Assembly (NCBI GenBank): GCA_944351395.1
Contig: CALVPP010000003.1
Span: 1-52,257 of the forward strand
From: an uncultured Bacilli bacterium
GTDB lineage: Bacteria; Bacillota_I; Bacilli_A; RFN20; CAG-826
Direction of reading: 5' to 3'
Length of the DNA stretch: 52,257 nucleotides
The translations under genes and the position numbers were made by a program. The notes below the pieces were generated by a model. The model made no database searches and was not told the DNA's origin. It worked only from the letters and a program-made list of their open reading frames with translations. Of this stretch, positions 8,999 through 18,019 are shown one piece after another; the first letter of the stretch is position 1; each line of letters opens with the position of its first letter.

Positions 8999-9023
8999 AT
9001 TTTAACAAAATTTATGTTAAAAT
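8999..9023. repeat. Perfect 9-bp inverted repeat
   Basis: ATTTTAACA, a seven-base spacer and TGTTAAAAT form a perfect inverted repeat. A third copy of the half-site lies at 8962-8970. It sits about 60 bp upstream of the lipoprotein start and 70 bp past the uvrC stop, so it could be an operator, a weak bidirectional terminator, or simply two divergent extended -10 boxes. The rest of 9024-9093 shows nothing clear. Confidence 0.45.
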
Positions 9024-9093
9024 ATTTTAATGCCATTTATTTAATAAAGTTACGTTTTAGGAGCGCGTTCTTTTATTACTACCATCCCTACAC

Positions 9094-10863
9094 TTACTTA
9101 ACTGAAATATTATCTAGCTTATCTTTAATGCGCTTTGCTACTTCCTTTGGAACAACTTGACTGAGTTCTTCTAAAGACGCCTCCTGGATTTTTTCGACAC
9201 TACCATAAAGAGTGAGTAGTTTCATCTTTCTTTTTTCACCTAATCCTTCGACATCATCTAGAGGCGAAGAGAACAAAGATTTTGACCTTCTTTGATGATG
9301 AAAACTAATAGCGAATCTATGCACTTCATCTTGCATGCGGACTAGGAGGAAAAATAATTTTTGATCGCTATCAAGAGAATAGATATTTTCATTTTGATCG
9401 ATCAAACCTTTCGTATTGTGATGTTGATCCTTAAATAAACCAAAAACAGGAATACGACATTTTAATTCTAAAAGAACTTCGTTTGCTGCTCTTATTTGAT
9501 TCACACCACCATCGACAAGAATGAGATCAGGAAGAGTTTGATTTTCTTCTAATAGACGATGATAACGACGGTAGATGACTTCTTTCATGCTCAATAAATC
9601 ATCCTTCTTAACGATATTTTCTAAATTATATTTACGGTACATCTTTTTATTCGGTAGACCATTTATGAAAGCAACCATCGCTCCTACGGCTTCATCACCT
9701 TGGAGATGCGAGTTATCAAATAACTCGATGCGATATGGTGTGGCTATATGTAAAATTTCACCTAATCTTTCTATCAAGGCGATATTATCATCTTCTAATC
9801 GAGCAGTTTGAAAATGAAGTATCAATCCCTCAACTGCATTCTTTTGAGCCATAAGTAAAATGTCGTAAAGTTTACCACTTTGCGGATGAATAATTTTAGC
9901 ATCGTCACAAAATTCATCTAAAATTCTTTTCAATTCATCATCACCGACGATAATTTCTTTAGGTAATTCATTGTTAAGGTAATATTGTTCGATGAGACTA
10001 GCAACGTCATCATATAGTTCAAAGATGAGAGGTGCGGTAATCGTATTTTTGCCTAACAAGACACCTTTTTTATAAGTTAAAATAGCGATTGTAACGTAAC
10101 CCTCTTTACTAGAAAAAGCGATGATGTCGCGATCGACACGATCATTCATTTCAACCCGTTGTGTATCATTGATATGATCGATGGACAGAATCATCTTTTT
10201 AATGCGATTTGCTCCTTCGAAATCGAGTTTTTCAGATAGCCTTTTCATCTTCTCGATTAGAGAGTTTTTTTCTTCCTTATTATCGCCATTTAAAAAACGT
10301 TTAATTCTTTCGACTAAAATTGCGTATTCTTCCTCATTTATCACATTGATACAAGGGGCGAGACATTCATGCATATGATAGTATAAACAAGGCTTTTTAG
10401 GCAATTTTTGGCATTTTCTTAGTGGAAAGATAGTATTTAGTATATCGATCATTTCATAGCATGCGTTACTTGACGGGAATGGTCCGAAATATATTGTATT
10501 TCTATCATTCTTTTTCCTCGCTATTTGAAGGTAAGGATCTTTATTCTTTTTAAGTGCGATATAAGGATAATGTTTGTCATCTTTTAAAAGAATATTAAAC
10601 TTCGGATAATAGGTTTGAATGAGATTCAATTCTAATATCAAAGCTTCTTTTTCTGAACGCGTCACTATCGTTTCAAAGTCTTCTATTTCTAAGACCATTT
10701 TCATGACTTTTCCAACCTGTGGTCTTAAAAAATATTGGCTAACACGATTCTTTAAATTTTTTGCTTTACCAACATATATGACATGATGTGCTTTATCATA
10801 CATCAAATAGACGCCAGGATTGGTCACTAAATTGTGTATCTTTACTTTCAAATTTTCATTCAT
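9094..10863 (-). CDS. uvrC: Excinuclease ABC subunit C
   Basis: UvrC makes the dual incisions in nucleotide excision repair with UvrA and UvrB. The protein (589 residues from the chosen start) has the N-terminal GIY-YIG nuclease (PGVYLMYD, then VIYVGKAKNLKNRVSQYF), a Cys-rich stretch (CQKLPKKPCLYYHMHECLAPC), a UVR helix pair near 195-235, the RNase H-like second nuclease domain (about 375-540, with ELFDNSHLQG and LILVDGG) and a C-terminal helix-hairpin-helix (DDVEGLGEKRKMKLLTLYGS). An in-frame ATG at 10896 would add 11 residues. I prefer 10863 because family members start just before this point and because TGATAAAAT ends seven bases upstream, which suggests a leaderless mRNA. Confidence 0.94.
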   Translation of the reverse strand: MNENLKVKIHNLVTNPGVYLMYDKAHHVIYVGKAKNLKNRVSQYFLRPQVGKVMKMVLEIEDFETIVTRSEKEALILELNLIQTYYPKFNILLKDDKHYPYIALKKNKDPYLQIARKKNDRNTIYFGPFPSSNACYEMIDILNTIFPLRKCQKLPKKPCLYYHMHECLAPCINVINEEEYAILVERIKRFLNGDNKEEKNSLIEKMKRLSEKLDFEGANRIKKMILSIDHINDTQRVEMNDRVDRDIIAFSSKEGYVTIAILTYKKGVLLGKNTITAPLIFELYDDVASLIEQYYLNNELPKEIIVGDDELKRILDEFCDDAKIIHPQSGKLYDILLMAQKNAVEGLILHFQTARLEDDNIALIERLGEILHIATPYRIELFDNSHLQGDEAVGAMVAFINGLPNKKMYRKYNLENIVKKDDLLSMKEVIYRRYHRLLEENQTLPDLILVDGGVNQIRAANEVLLELKCRIPVFGLFKDQHHNTKGLIDQNENIYSLDSDQKLFFLLVRMQDEVHRFAISFHHQRRSKSLFSSPLDDVEGLGEKRKMKLLTLYGSVEKIQEASLEELSQVVPKEVAKRIKDKLDNISVK

Positions 10864-10870
10864 GATAAAT

Positions 10871-10930
10871 ATTTTATCACACTTTCTACAATTCATGTGC
10901 CATAGTGATGTTCTTTTTGTGTATTATATT
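10871..10930. promoter_or_regulatory. Compact divergent promoter region, uvrC/rnhC
   Basis: The two preferred start codons are only 74 bp apart. On the minus strand TGATAAAAT (10871-10879) ends seven bases before the uvrC ATG, and a second TATAAT lies at 10923-10928. On the plus strand TATATT (10925-10930) ends seven bases before the rnhC ATG. Both genes may be read from leaderless transcripts. The -35 boxes are weak. Confidence 0.45.
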
Positions 10931-10937
10931 AGTGAGC

Positions 10938-11867
10938 ATGTATACTTTAAAATTTGATGAACAACAGCTTTCAAAATTAAAAGAAAAGTACGAACGTTGG
11001 TTAGATGAAACAGTTCACAGACCGTATCTACTTTACTCTTTTGCTTTGCCAAACGCTAAAATTGACGTTTATAAAAAAAACAAAAAAGGCTATCATAGCG
11101 TCAACTTTTATGGTAGTGATGCATATTCAATAGCGAAAGAATATGATGAAAATATCATTAGTAATAATGATATAACTGATGCAAAAAATGACTCTATTTA
11201 CGATTTAGGCGAACAATGTGGTTCAGATGAGGTCGGTGCTGGTGACTTCTTCGGCCCTCTTATCGTCACCGCGGTTTATCTCGATGAAAAAGAGACGAGA
11301 AAATATATTAAATTAGGCTTTACTGATTCTAAAAAATTAAATGATGCGTGGATTTTAAAGAATGTTCCTAAAATTCTTAAAAGCGTACGCTACTCATCTT
11401 TGACTCTCGATAATAAAAAATATAACGAACTCGTCGCTAAAGGTTTAAATCTTAATGAGTTAAAAGCTATATTGCATAATCGGGCTTTGTATAATCTTCA
11501 TGAACGATATCCTGAAGTAAAACATTTTTATGTCGATAAGTTTTGCAGTGAACAACTTTTCTATAAATATATTAAGGATGAAACTAAGCAAATGAATTCT
11601 ATCGTGTTTAAAGTTCATGGGGAGTCTCATTATCCTTCTATCGCAATTGCGAGTTGTATCGCGAGATATTCATTTTTGAAACATAAATCTGAGATGGAAA
11701 AACGATATCATTTTTCTTTTCCAAATGGTGCTAGCGAAAAAGTGATTCAAGCCGGTATATCTTTTAAAAAAGAATTTGGGCGAGAAAAATTTAATGATGT
11801 AGCAAAGCTACATTTTAAAACTTTAAAGACGATTTTAGAAAGGGATGAAAATGATGAAAATAACTAA
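10938..11867 (+). CDS. rnhC: Ribonuclease HIII
   Basis: RNase HIII cleaves the RNA strand of RNA/DNA hybrids such as Okazaki primers and R-loops. The 309-residue protein has the N-terminal TBP-like substrate-binding domain typical of HIII (about 1-85) and a C-terminal type 2 RNase H fold. Acidic catalytic residues lie in GSDEVGAGDFFGPL near residue 95, and further conserved positions in FTDSKKLN and FYVDKFCSEQ. The length fits the Bacillus enzyme. An upstream in-frame ATG at 10905 adds 11 hydrophobic residues that do not fit the family, so 10938 is the likelier start. The 3' end overlaps the next gene by about 17 bases. Confidence 0.93.
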   Translation: MYTLKFDEQQLSKLKEKYERWLDETVHRPYLLYSFALPNAKIDVYKKNKKGYHSVNFYGSDAYSIAKEYDENIISNNDITDAKNDSIYDLGEQCGSDEVGAGDFFGPLIVTAVYLDEKETRKYIKLGFTDSKKLNDAWILKNVPKILKSVRYSSLTLDNKKYNELVAKGLNLNELKAILHNRALYNLHERYPEVKHFYVDKFCSEQLFYKYIKDETKQMNSIVFKVHGESHYPSIAIASCIARYSFLKHKSEMEKRYHFSFPNGASEKVIQAGISFKKEFGREKFNDVAKLHFKTLKTILERDENDENN

Positions 11868-13392
11868 ATACATCGCTATGTTAATCTTTTCATTAGCGTT
11901 AAGTGGCTGTGAGCCGCCTTTACCACCTACACCGCCACCTGATGAATTAACTGTAAATATTTTAAAAGATGAAGCTAATCTTCGACCAGGTTTATCTTAT
12001 GTTCTAGATTACGAGATTGAAGGCGAATACACGCTCGATGAAATTACTATTACTTCTAACGATGAAAATATCGTAGATATTGATGAGAAAAATAAATTAA
12101 TCGCTAAAAATGAAGGTAATTCAATAGTCACTGTTTCTGTTGGCAATGTGAGTGATTCTATTTCACTTCACGTCTTAGACCAAACTACTAATTCCGATTA
12201 TGAGAAACGAATTTCTTCGATGAAAAAAACGAACGCTATTCCAACGATTGATGATGTGAGTCCTTTAATTATCACGACGCTAGACAAATCTTTTAAACTT
12301 TCAAGCCTTCATAATCCATTGAGTCATGAAGAAATTAAGACAATAGAAATTATCACGGTTGAGCAGCCAGTCGAATATGGTGATGCTTATATCATCTCGC
12401 TAGATGATATTTCTATTGTGATGGACATGGGAAACTATAGTAGCAATTATTTTGACGATGGAACGAGATATGGCGATTATCTTAAAGATTTATATGATCA
12501 ATATATCCCAGACCACGAATTAGATTTACTCATCACTACTCACCCCCATAGCGACCATTACGGCGGATACGACGCTTTGCTTTCTTCCATAAACGATATT
12601 CGCTTCATCGTCGATTATGGATATTCTGATGCCTATAGATACATAAACGATGTAAGAGAATATTACGTAAGTAAGGGCGCTACATACTTCTCAATATATG
12701 ACTGTGTCCATGAAAAAAATGGTGCACAAAAAAGATTTTATCTTGCTCCTAACTGTTTCATCGATTGGTTAGATACTGGTTTATATACTGAAAACATTGA
12801 AAGTCCAACTAAATATAGCGATGAAAATGTCACTTCCACTGTCGGTATACTTACTTTTAATAATTTTTCTTTCCTCTTCAATGGTGATTTACAAGGTGAA
12901 GCAAGTTATGGCGATCGTGGGGTAGATGGTGAAGCTAATTTAATTAAAATGAACGCTGATAATGAGAATTTTCATCAAGTGACAATGTTAAAAGTAGCTC
13001 ATCATGGTTCTTATTTGGCAACTAGCTATAGCCTATTAAATATTTTAAATCCACAACTCGCTAGCATCTCTGCTGGTGGTCCAAGTGATGATGAATATTA
13101 TAATGGCGAATATGGTATTTGTGGCGGCCATCCGCATGATCAAACAATCGAAAGATTATATAATTATGGAAATAGAAGGCATACGGAAGTATATCTTAAC
13201 TACGTTAACGGCACGACTCATTTTATAAGTGATGGTCTAGATAGCGTCTACATGTCCGGTAGTCCATTAAAAAGTGACCTTTGGGGGTCACGCAACGGGA
13301 TGGAAGTTAATTACACAGTAACAGAGACGACAGACATGTTCAACGAGCTTCGCGATACTAAATATTACGAAACGTGTTTTCTTTCACGTTAA
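11851..13392 (+). CDS. Surface lipoprotein with ComEC-type metallo-beta-lactamase fold
   Basis: This protein of about 513 residues has a lipoprotein signal with lipobox LSGC near residue 20, a proline-rich spacer, a bacterial Ig-like (BIG_2-type) domain (about 30-110) and a metallo-beta-lactamase-fold domain (about 165-480). The zinc signature is HPHSDHYGG, followed by LFNGDLQGEA and VAHHGSYLAT, as in the hydrolase domain of ComEC/Rec2-like proteins. The enzyme would therefore act outside the cell. AAAGGG precedes ATGs at 11851 and 11854 (11845 is also in frame). The start lies inside rnhC and the stop overlaps the convergent rluD stop by nine bases. Substrate is unknown; a phosphodiester such as DNA or a phospholipid head group is possible. 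Confidence 0.82.
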   Translation: MMKITKYIAMLIFSLALSGCEPPLPPTPPPDELTVNILKDEANLRPGLSYVLDYEIEGEYTLDEITITSNDENIVDIDEKNKLIAKNEGNSIVTVSVGNVSDSISLHVLDQTTNSDYEKRISSMKKTNAIPTIDDVSPLIITTLDKSFKLSSLHNPLSHEEIKTIEIITVEQPVEYGDAYIISLDDISIVMDMGNYSSNYFDDGTRYGDYLKDLYDQYIPDHELDLLITTHPHSDHYGGYDALLSSINDIRFIVDYGYSDAYRYINDVREYYVSKGATYFSIYDCVHEKNGAQKRFYLAPNCFIDWLDTGLYTENIESPTKYSDENVTSTVGILTFNNFSFLFNGDLQGEASYGDRGVDGEANLIKMNADNENFHQVTMLKVAHHGSYLATSYSLLNILNPQLASISAGGPSDDEYYNGEYGICGGHPHDQTIERLYNYGNRRHTEVYLNYVNGTTHFISDGLDSVYMSGSPLKSDLWGSRNGMEVNYTVTETTDMFNELRDTKYYETCFLSR

Positions 13393-14289
13393 TTTATTAA
13401 GTACTTCTAAGAAATATTGAGGTAAGGGTATTTCGAATATCATCTCTCTTTCGTCTTTTGGGCGTTTAAAGACGATTTTATAGGCATGGAGCAATTGCCC
13501 ATTATCGTAAAGTGAGGATTTACCGCCATAAAGATTATCTCCGACAATTGGATGATCGATAAATGCCATGTGTGCACGAATTTGGTGCGTTCTACCAGTT
13601 TTTAAATCAAGAGACAATAAAGTATAACCGTGATATCTTTCTTTCACCTCGTAACGCGTTATTGCCTCTTTTCCGCCTTTTTTGACTTTCATACGTAGGC
13701 GATTTTTTTCATCGCGACCAATTGGAGCGTCAATTTCACCAAAATTATTCGTAAAATTACCTTTGACGAGAGCGAGGTAGCTCCTATGCATAGTATGCGT
13801 TTCTAATTGTTTGGCGATATAATGATGTGCTTCATCGTTTTTACACACTAATAATAGTCCAGACGTTTCTTTATCGATACGATGGACGATACCAGGGCGA
13901 AAAGTACCATTAATTTTAGAGAGACTAGAAGAATAATATGCAAGAGCGTTCGCAAGTGTATGTTCTTTGTTTCCAGCACCTGGATGCACTACTAAACCTT
14001 TAGGTTTATTGATTAGTATAAGATCTTCATCTTCATAGACAATATCTAGAGGAATGTTTTCTTTTTTTAAGTCGTATTCTTTCTTTTCTTCTTTTAAAGG
14101 GTCGAAATTTAAACTGATTTCGTCTCCCTCTTTTAATTTGTAACCATTTTTTGAAGAATTACCGTTTAAAAATATTTTTCCATCGTCAATCAAAGTTTGA
14201 ATGACTTGACGTTTCATTCCTAATTTATCTTTAAGATAATTATCTAACCTAAGACCGACGTCTTCTTTACTTACTACTATCTTCTCCAC
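13384..14289 (-). CDS. rluD: RluD-family 23S rRNA pseudouridine synthase
   Basis: The 301-residue protein has an N-terminal S4 RNA-binding domain (about 1-65, with RLDNYLKDKLGMKRQVIQTL) and an RluA/RluD catalytic domain. The catalytic aspartate is in the signature GIVHRIDKETSGLL near residue 135, and KTGRTHQIRAHMA follows. It probably modifies large-subunit rRNA. It is the last gene of ileS-lspA-rluD and overlaps lspA by 23 bases; lspA followed by an RluD-type gene (ylyB) is the usual order in Bacillus. Its stop overlaps that of the convergent lipoprotein by nine bases, with no terminator between. Confidence 0.92.
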   Translation of the reverse strand: MEKIVVSKEDVGLRLDNYLKDKLGMKRQVIQTLIDDGKIFLNGNSSKNGYKLKEGDEISLNFDPLKEEKKEYDLKKENIPLDIVYEDEDLILINKPKGLVVHPGAGNKEHTLANALAYYSSSLSKINGTFRPGIVHRIDKETSGLLLVCKNDEAHHYIAKQLETHTMHRSYLALVKGNFTNNFGEIDAPIGRDEKNRLRMKVKKGGKEAITRYEVKERYHGYTLLSLDLKTGRTHQIRAHMAFIDHPIVGDNLYGGKSSLYDNGQLLHAYKIVFKRPKDEREMIFEIPLPQYFLEVLNKLT

Positions 14290-14968
14290 TATTGTCTTCC
14301 TCTTTTAAATCGAGATTTTTCGTCACTTTTTTCTCTTCTTCGAGTTGTTTAGACATCTTTTCAATTTCATCAGATGTATAAACACGTCTGATTTCTTTTC
14401 GGCTACTAGGATTAGACGCTTCTAAATCTTTTTTCTCTTTCGCTTTCTCCATGTAGTCTTTAATTTCTATGACGATGAGATAGATGACGATGATGATGAT
14501 ACCTACGACGAGATATGCATCAGCTAAATTGAAGACCGGGAAGAAATAATCACCAAATTGGAAGCCAATCCAATCGATGACGCCTAATTCATAAAATGTA
14601 CGATCGATCATATTACCCATCGTACCTGCTAAAATTAAAGCTAACATTGCTTTATAAAATTTATTGAGTTTTTTGTACTTCCAGACGTAGAAAGCGATGA
14701 TGATAGCGCTGGCAAGCCAAGAGACGACAGTGAGAATGATATGCCCGACTTCACCACCAAAAAGCCCCCAAGCCATGCCAGTATTATAAGTTAAGGTGAC
14801 ATAAAGAAAGTTTGGGATTAAATAAATTTTATCTCCTAAAGGAATGTAATTTTGACATAATAATTTCGTCATGAGATCGATTAAAAATGCTAAGACGAAA
14901 AGCCAAACAAAAGAGAAGAAGAACCATTTTCCGTAAGTTTTAATTTTATTATTCATGTTTTTCTCCAA
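14267..14968 (-). CDS. lspA: Lipoprotein signal peptidase II with charged C-terminal tail
   Basis: LspA removes signal peptides from diacylglyceryl-modified prolipoproteins at the membrane. Four transmembrane helices are visible between residues 10 and 165. The conserved motifs are present: YNTGMAWG, then the two catalytic aspartates in GNMIDR and FNLADAY. The enzyme is usually about 160 residues; this one is 233 because of a lysine- and glutamate-rich cytoplasmic tail of about 65 residues. The gene starts inside the end of ileS (20-base overlap; a second ATG lies four codons on) and overlaps rluD. At least two lipoproteins encoded nearby (6713-8938 and 11851-13392) are its likely substrates. 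Confidence 0.93.
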   Translation of the reverse strand: MEKNMNNKIKTYGKWFFFSFVWLFVLAFLIDLMTKLLCQNYIPLGDKIYLIPNFLYVTLTYNTGMAWGLFGGEVGHIILTVVSWLASAIIIAFYVWKYKKLNKFYKAMLALILAGTMGNMIDRTFYELGVIDWIGFQFGDYFFPVFNLADAYLVVGIIIIVIYLIVIEIKDYMEKAKEKKDLEASNPSSRKEIRRVYTSDEIEKMSKQLEEEKKVTKNLDLKEEDNSGEDSSK

Positions 14969-17714
14969 TATTGTTTAAAACCTCATAGCATCTATCGCAG
15001 ACGACTTCTCCGTCGACGAGATGCGTCTTATTTTCATCGACATAATTCCAACAACGTACACATTTTTTCGTATGTTTGAGATCGTTAGAGCATGAAGAAG
15101 ATACTTCCCCTTCATACATTCCTTCATTTTTCTTATCCTCTAGCGTCAACTTGCTCACGATAAAAAGTCTCGCTAATTCAGCCTCGTCTAATCGTTTTAA
15201 CTGAGAACGTAATTTTTCGTCTTTGACGAATAAATGTACTTCTGCTTCTTGACTAGAGCCAATCAAACCTTGATGGCGTTTCATCTCAAGTTCTTTTAAG
15301 ACATCATCTCGCACTTTTAAGAAAGAAGAATATAATTCGCTCAAACGTTCATCAACCGCTACTTTTTCTGGATATGGATAGTAGGTAGGGTTGTCTTTTG
15401 TATGACCTGGTAAATATTTATTTACTTCATACATCGTAAATGGAAGAATCGGATTAAGTAAACGCATGGAAGTGTATAAGACCTCATAAATTGTCGCTTG
15501 CACTTCTTTTCTTCTCACTGAATTTACATCTTCGCAATATAAAATATCTTTCGTAATATCAAGATAAAAACTCGACATATCAAAACTCAAAAAAGTGAGC
15601 ATTTTTGACATTGCACTTGCAAAATCAAAATTGTTCATCGCATCGATGAAATCATTTTGCACTATATGCAATTTGTTCAAGATGAGAGAATCTATGAAAC
15701 TACGAGATGTTATCATGTTCTTAGGATCAAAACCTTCATTTAGATTGCCGAGTAAAAAGCGGAAAGTATTGCGCAATTTACGATAAATCTCACTACACTG
15801 CTTGATGATATCATCGCTAATACGCATATCTTGGTCGTAACTTATGGTCGAGGTATATAATCTTAAGACGTCCGCACCATAGACATTGACTATTTCGTTT
15901 GGATTTACACCATTGCCTAAAGATTTAGACATCTTACGTAAATTTTCATCGACGACCCAGCCATGTGAAATGACTTGTTTATAAGGGGCTTTATCAAAAC
16001 AAGCGACAGAACAAATTAAAGAAGAATTAAACCATCCACGATACTGGTCGCTGCCTTCTAAATATAAATCAGCAGGATAATGTTCTTTTCTATCGATTAA
16101 AGCATAAGCAAAAGAAGAACCGCTATCGAACCAAACATCCATGATATCTTTTTCTTTATGGAATTCACCATTAGGTGAATGTTCATTTTTATAACCTTCT
16201 GGTAATAATTCCTTCGCTTCTTTTTCAAACCAGACGTCAGAGCCGTATTTATCAAATAAATCAGAGATGTGATCAAACACCTCTTCTTCCATGATTGGCG
16301 TTTCATCCTCACAATAGATGATAGGAATCGGCACACCCCAAAGTCTTTGGCGAGATATGCACCAGTCATTACGATCTTTAATCATGTTAGCCATGCGTGT
16401 TTCGCCCCAACTTGGTTTCCATTTTACTTCTTTTATCGCATCCAACAACTTTTCTTTTAAAGGTTCGATTTTGAAGAACCATTGAGGTGTAGCGCGGAAG
16501 ATAAGAGGTTTTTTCGTCCTCCAATCGTGTGGGTATGAGTGGACGAATTTAGAGACAGCAAGTAAAGAATTATTTTCTTTTAGCATCTCTAACACTACTT
16601 CATTCGCGTCCTCGTAAAATAATCCTTGTAGTCTAGGACCCACTGAATCATCAAATTTGCCGACGCTATCGACTGGACAATAGATGGGAAGATGATATTT
16701 TAAGGAGACGACATAGTCTTCTAGACCATGTCCAGGTGCGGTATGAACGAGTCCAGTACCAGCATCATCCGTCACGTGTTCCCCGACGATGACGAGCGAT
16801 TCTTTATCGCTATATAAAGGATGATAGCACGTGATACCTTCCAATTCTTCGCCTTTAAATCTCTTTAATAATTTGACATTTTCTAGTCTTAATTCTTCGA
16901 TTAATCTATCTTTAAATTTCTCTAAAATGAGAATTTTTCCTTTATTAGTTTCATAAAGCCCATAGACGAAGCGAGGATGGACGCTTATCGCTAGATTAGC
17001 AGGGATTGTCCAAGGTGTAGTCGTCCAAATGACGAGTTTAGAGTCATTATCTAATAAACCCTTTCCATCTTTTACATCGAAAGCCACATAAATTGAATAA
17101 GATTCGACGTCATGATATTCAATCTCCGCTTCCGCTAGAGCAGATTCACTACTCGGTGACCAATAAACAGGCTTAAATCCTTTATAGATATAGCCTTTAA
17201 GAGCCATGGTTTTAAATAAACGTATTTGCGTCGCTTCATAATGCTTATCGAGCGTAAGATAAGGATGCTTAAAGTCACCAACGACGCCAAGTCTTTGGAA
17301 TTGATTGCGTTGTACATCTACTTGACTTAAAGCATAATCGTGACAATGTTTTCTAAATTCGTTCACCGGTGTCGTCTTACGATTCACGCCACTTTTCGTC
17401 ACTTTCACTTCGATCGGTAAGCCGTGTGTATCCCAACCTGGAACGAAAGGAGTATAAAAGCCACTCATATTGCGATGACGAATGATGATATCTTTTAAAA
17501 TACGATTGACCGTCGTCCCGCAATGAATCGCCCCATTAGCGTAAGGAGGGCCATCGTGAAGAACGAAAGATAAATCTTTTGATTTATTTTCATTCATTTT
17601 AAAGAATAAATCATCCTCTTCCCATTCTTTTAAGAAAATAGGCTCTTTTTTACTAAGATTACCTCTCATCTCGAAATCAGTCTTCGGCATCTTTAACGTC
17701 TCTTTGATGTTCAT
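14949..17714 (-). CDS. ileS: Isoleucyl-tRNA synthetase with altered HIGH motif
   Basis: This 921-residue class I synthetase charges tRNA-Ile. The domains run Rossmann core, CP1 editing domain (with TTPWTIPANLAI and GTGLVHTAPGHG), KMSKS loop (RKMSKSLGNGVNP), anticodon-binding helices and a C-terminal zinc module with CVRCWNYV and CDRCYEVL. All of this is standard except the first signature: after HDGPPYANGAI the HIGH motif reads His64-Cys-Gly-Thr67. Three base changes separate ACG from a His codon, so a sequencing slip is unlikely. The rest looks functional and the T-box is tuned to Ile, so it is presumably the working enzyme. It heads the ileS-lspA-rluD operon. Confidence 0.96.
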   Translation of the reverse strand: MNIKETLKMPKTDFEMRGNLSKKEPIFLKEWEEDDLFFKMNENKSKDLSFVLHDGPPYANGAIHCGTTVNRILKDIIIRHRNMSGFYTPFVPGWDTHGLPIEVKVTKSGVNRKTTPVNEFRKHCHDYALSQVDVQRNQFQRLGVVGDFKHPYLTLDKHYEATQIRLFKTMALKGYIYKGFKPVYWSPSSESALAEAEIEYHDVESYSIYVAFDVKDGKGLLDNDSKLVIWTTTPWTIPANLAISVHPRFVYGLYETNKGKILILEKFKDRLIEELRLENVKLLKRFKGEELEGITCYHPLYSDKESLVIVGEHVTDDAGTGLVHTAPGHGLEDYVVSLKYHLPIYCPVDSVGKFDDSVGPRLQGLFYEDANEVVLEMLKENNSLLAVSKFVHSYPHDWRTKKPLIFRATPQWFFKIEPLKEKLLDAIKEVKWKPSWGETRMANMIKDRNDWCISRQRLWGVPIPIIYCEDETPIMEEEVFDHISDLFDKYGSDVWFEKEAKELLPEGYKNEHSPNGEFHKEKDIMDVWFDSGSSFAYALIDRKEHYPADLYLEGSDQYRGWFNSSLICSVACFDKAPYKQVISHGWVVDENLRKMSKSLGNGVNPNEIVNVYGADVLRLYTSTISYDQDMRISDDIIKQCSEIYRKLRNTFRFLLGNLNEGFDPKNMITSRSFIDSLILNKLHIVQNDFIDAMNNFDFASAMSKMLTFLSFDMSSFYLDITKDILYCEDVNSVRRKEVQATIYEVLYTSMRLLNPILPFTMYEVNKYLPGHTKDNPTYYPYPEKVAVDERLSELYSSFLKVRDDVLKELEMKRHQGLIGSSQEAEVHLFVKDEKLRSQLKRLDEAELARLFIVSKLTLEDKKNEGMYEGEVSSSCSNDLKHTKKCVRCWNYVDENKTHLVDGEVVCDRCYEVLNNIGEKHE

Positions 17715-17733
17715 AGCTCTTCCTCCTCATCAA

Positions 17734-17986
17734 GAAATAAAACGTCCTCGCATACGCTAAGGACGTTAATTTTAACGCGGTACCACCTTAGTTCTATATC
17801 TAAAAGATATAGCACTCATTTAAGAATATATAACGGATTCTACCCGGATCGCCTAGTAAGAATTAAATCTTTTCAGCTTTCGGCTAAGAAGTGATACTCA
17901 TTCGATGGCTTAATTACTAGGCTTTCACCAACCCTAGCTCGCTATAAATTAAGATGACATCCGAGCGTGTCTTCTATCATCGCCTT
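17734..17986 (-). promoter_or_regulatory. T-box leader, isoleucine specifier
   Basis: On the minus strand the leader has the T-box hallmarks in order: a GGATGTC distal-loop element, GGTGAAAGCC, a specifier context GAGTATCACTTC giving ATC (Ile), the T-box AAGGTGGTACCGCG (about 17776-17789) and a strong terminator AACGTCCT/AGGACGTT followed by TTATTT. Uncharged tRNA-Ile should stabilise the antiterminator and allow ileS-lspA-rluD transcription. Confidence 0.93.
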
Positions 17987-17990
17987 ATTG

Positions 17991-18019
17991 ATTATACATG
18001 ATACTAATTGAGATTCAAA
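17991..18019 (-). promoter_or_regulatory. Promoter of the ileS T-box, inside the ftsZ end
   Basis: Minus-strand TTTGAA (18014-18019), a 17-bp spacer and TATAAT (17991-17996, preceded by TG) form a near-consensus promoter. The -35 box lies within the last codons of ftsZ, showing how tightly the genes are packed. Confidence 0.7.

Noticed and set aside
10864-10937. Upstream starts for uvrC (10896) and rnhC (10905)
   Set aside because: The added residues do not match either family, and the two extended frames would overlap the promoters of the divergent gene.
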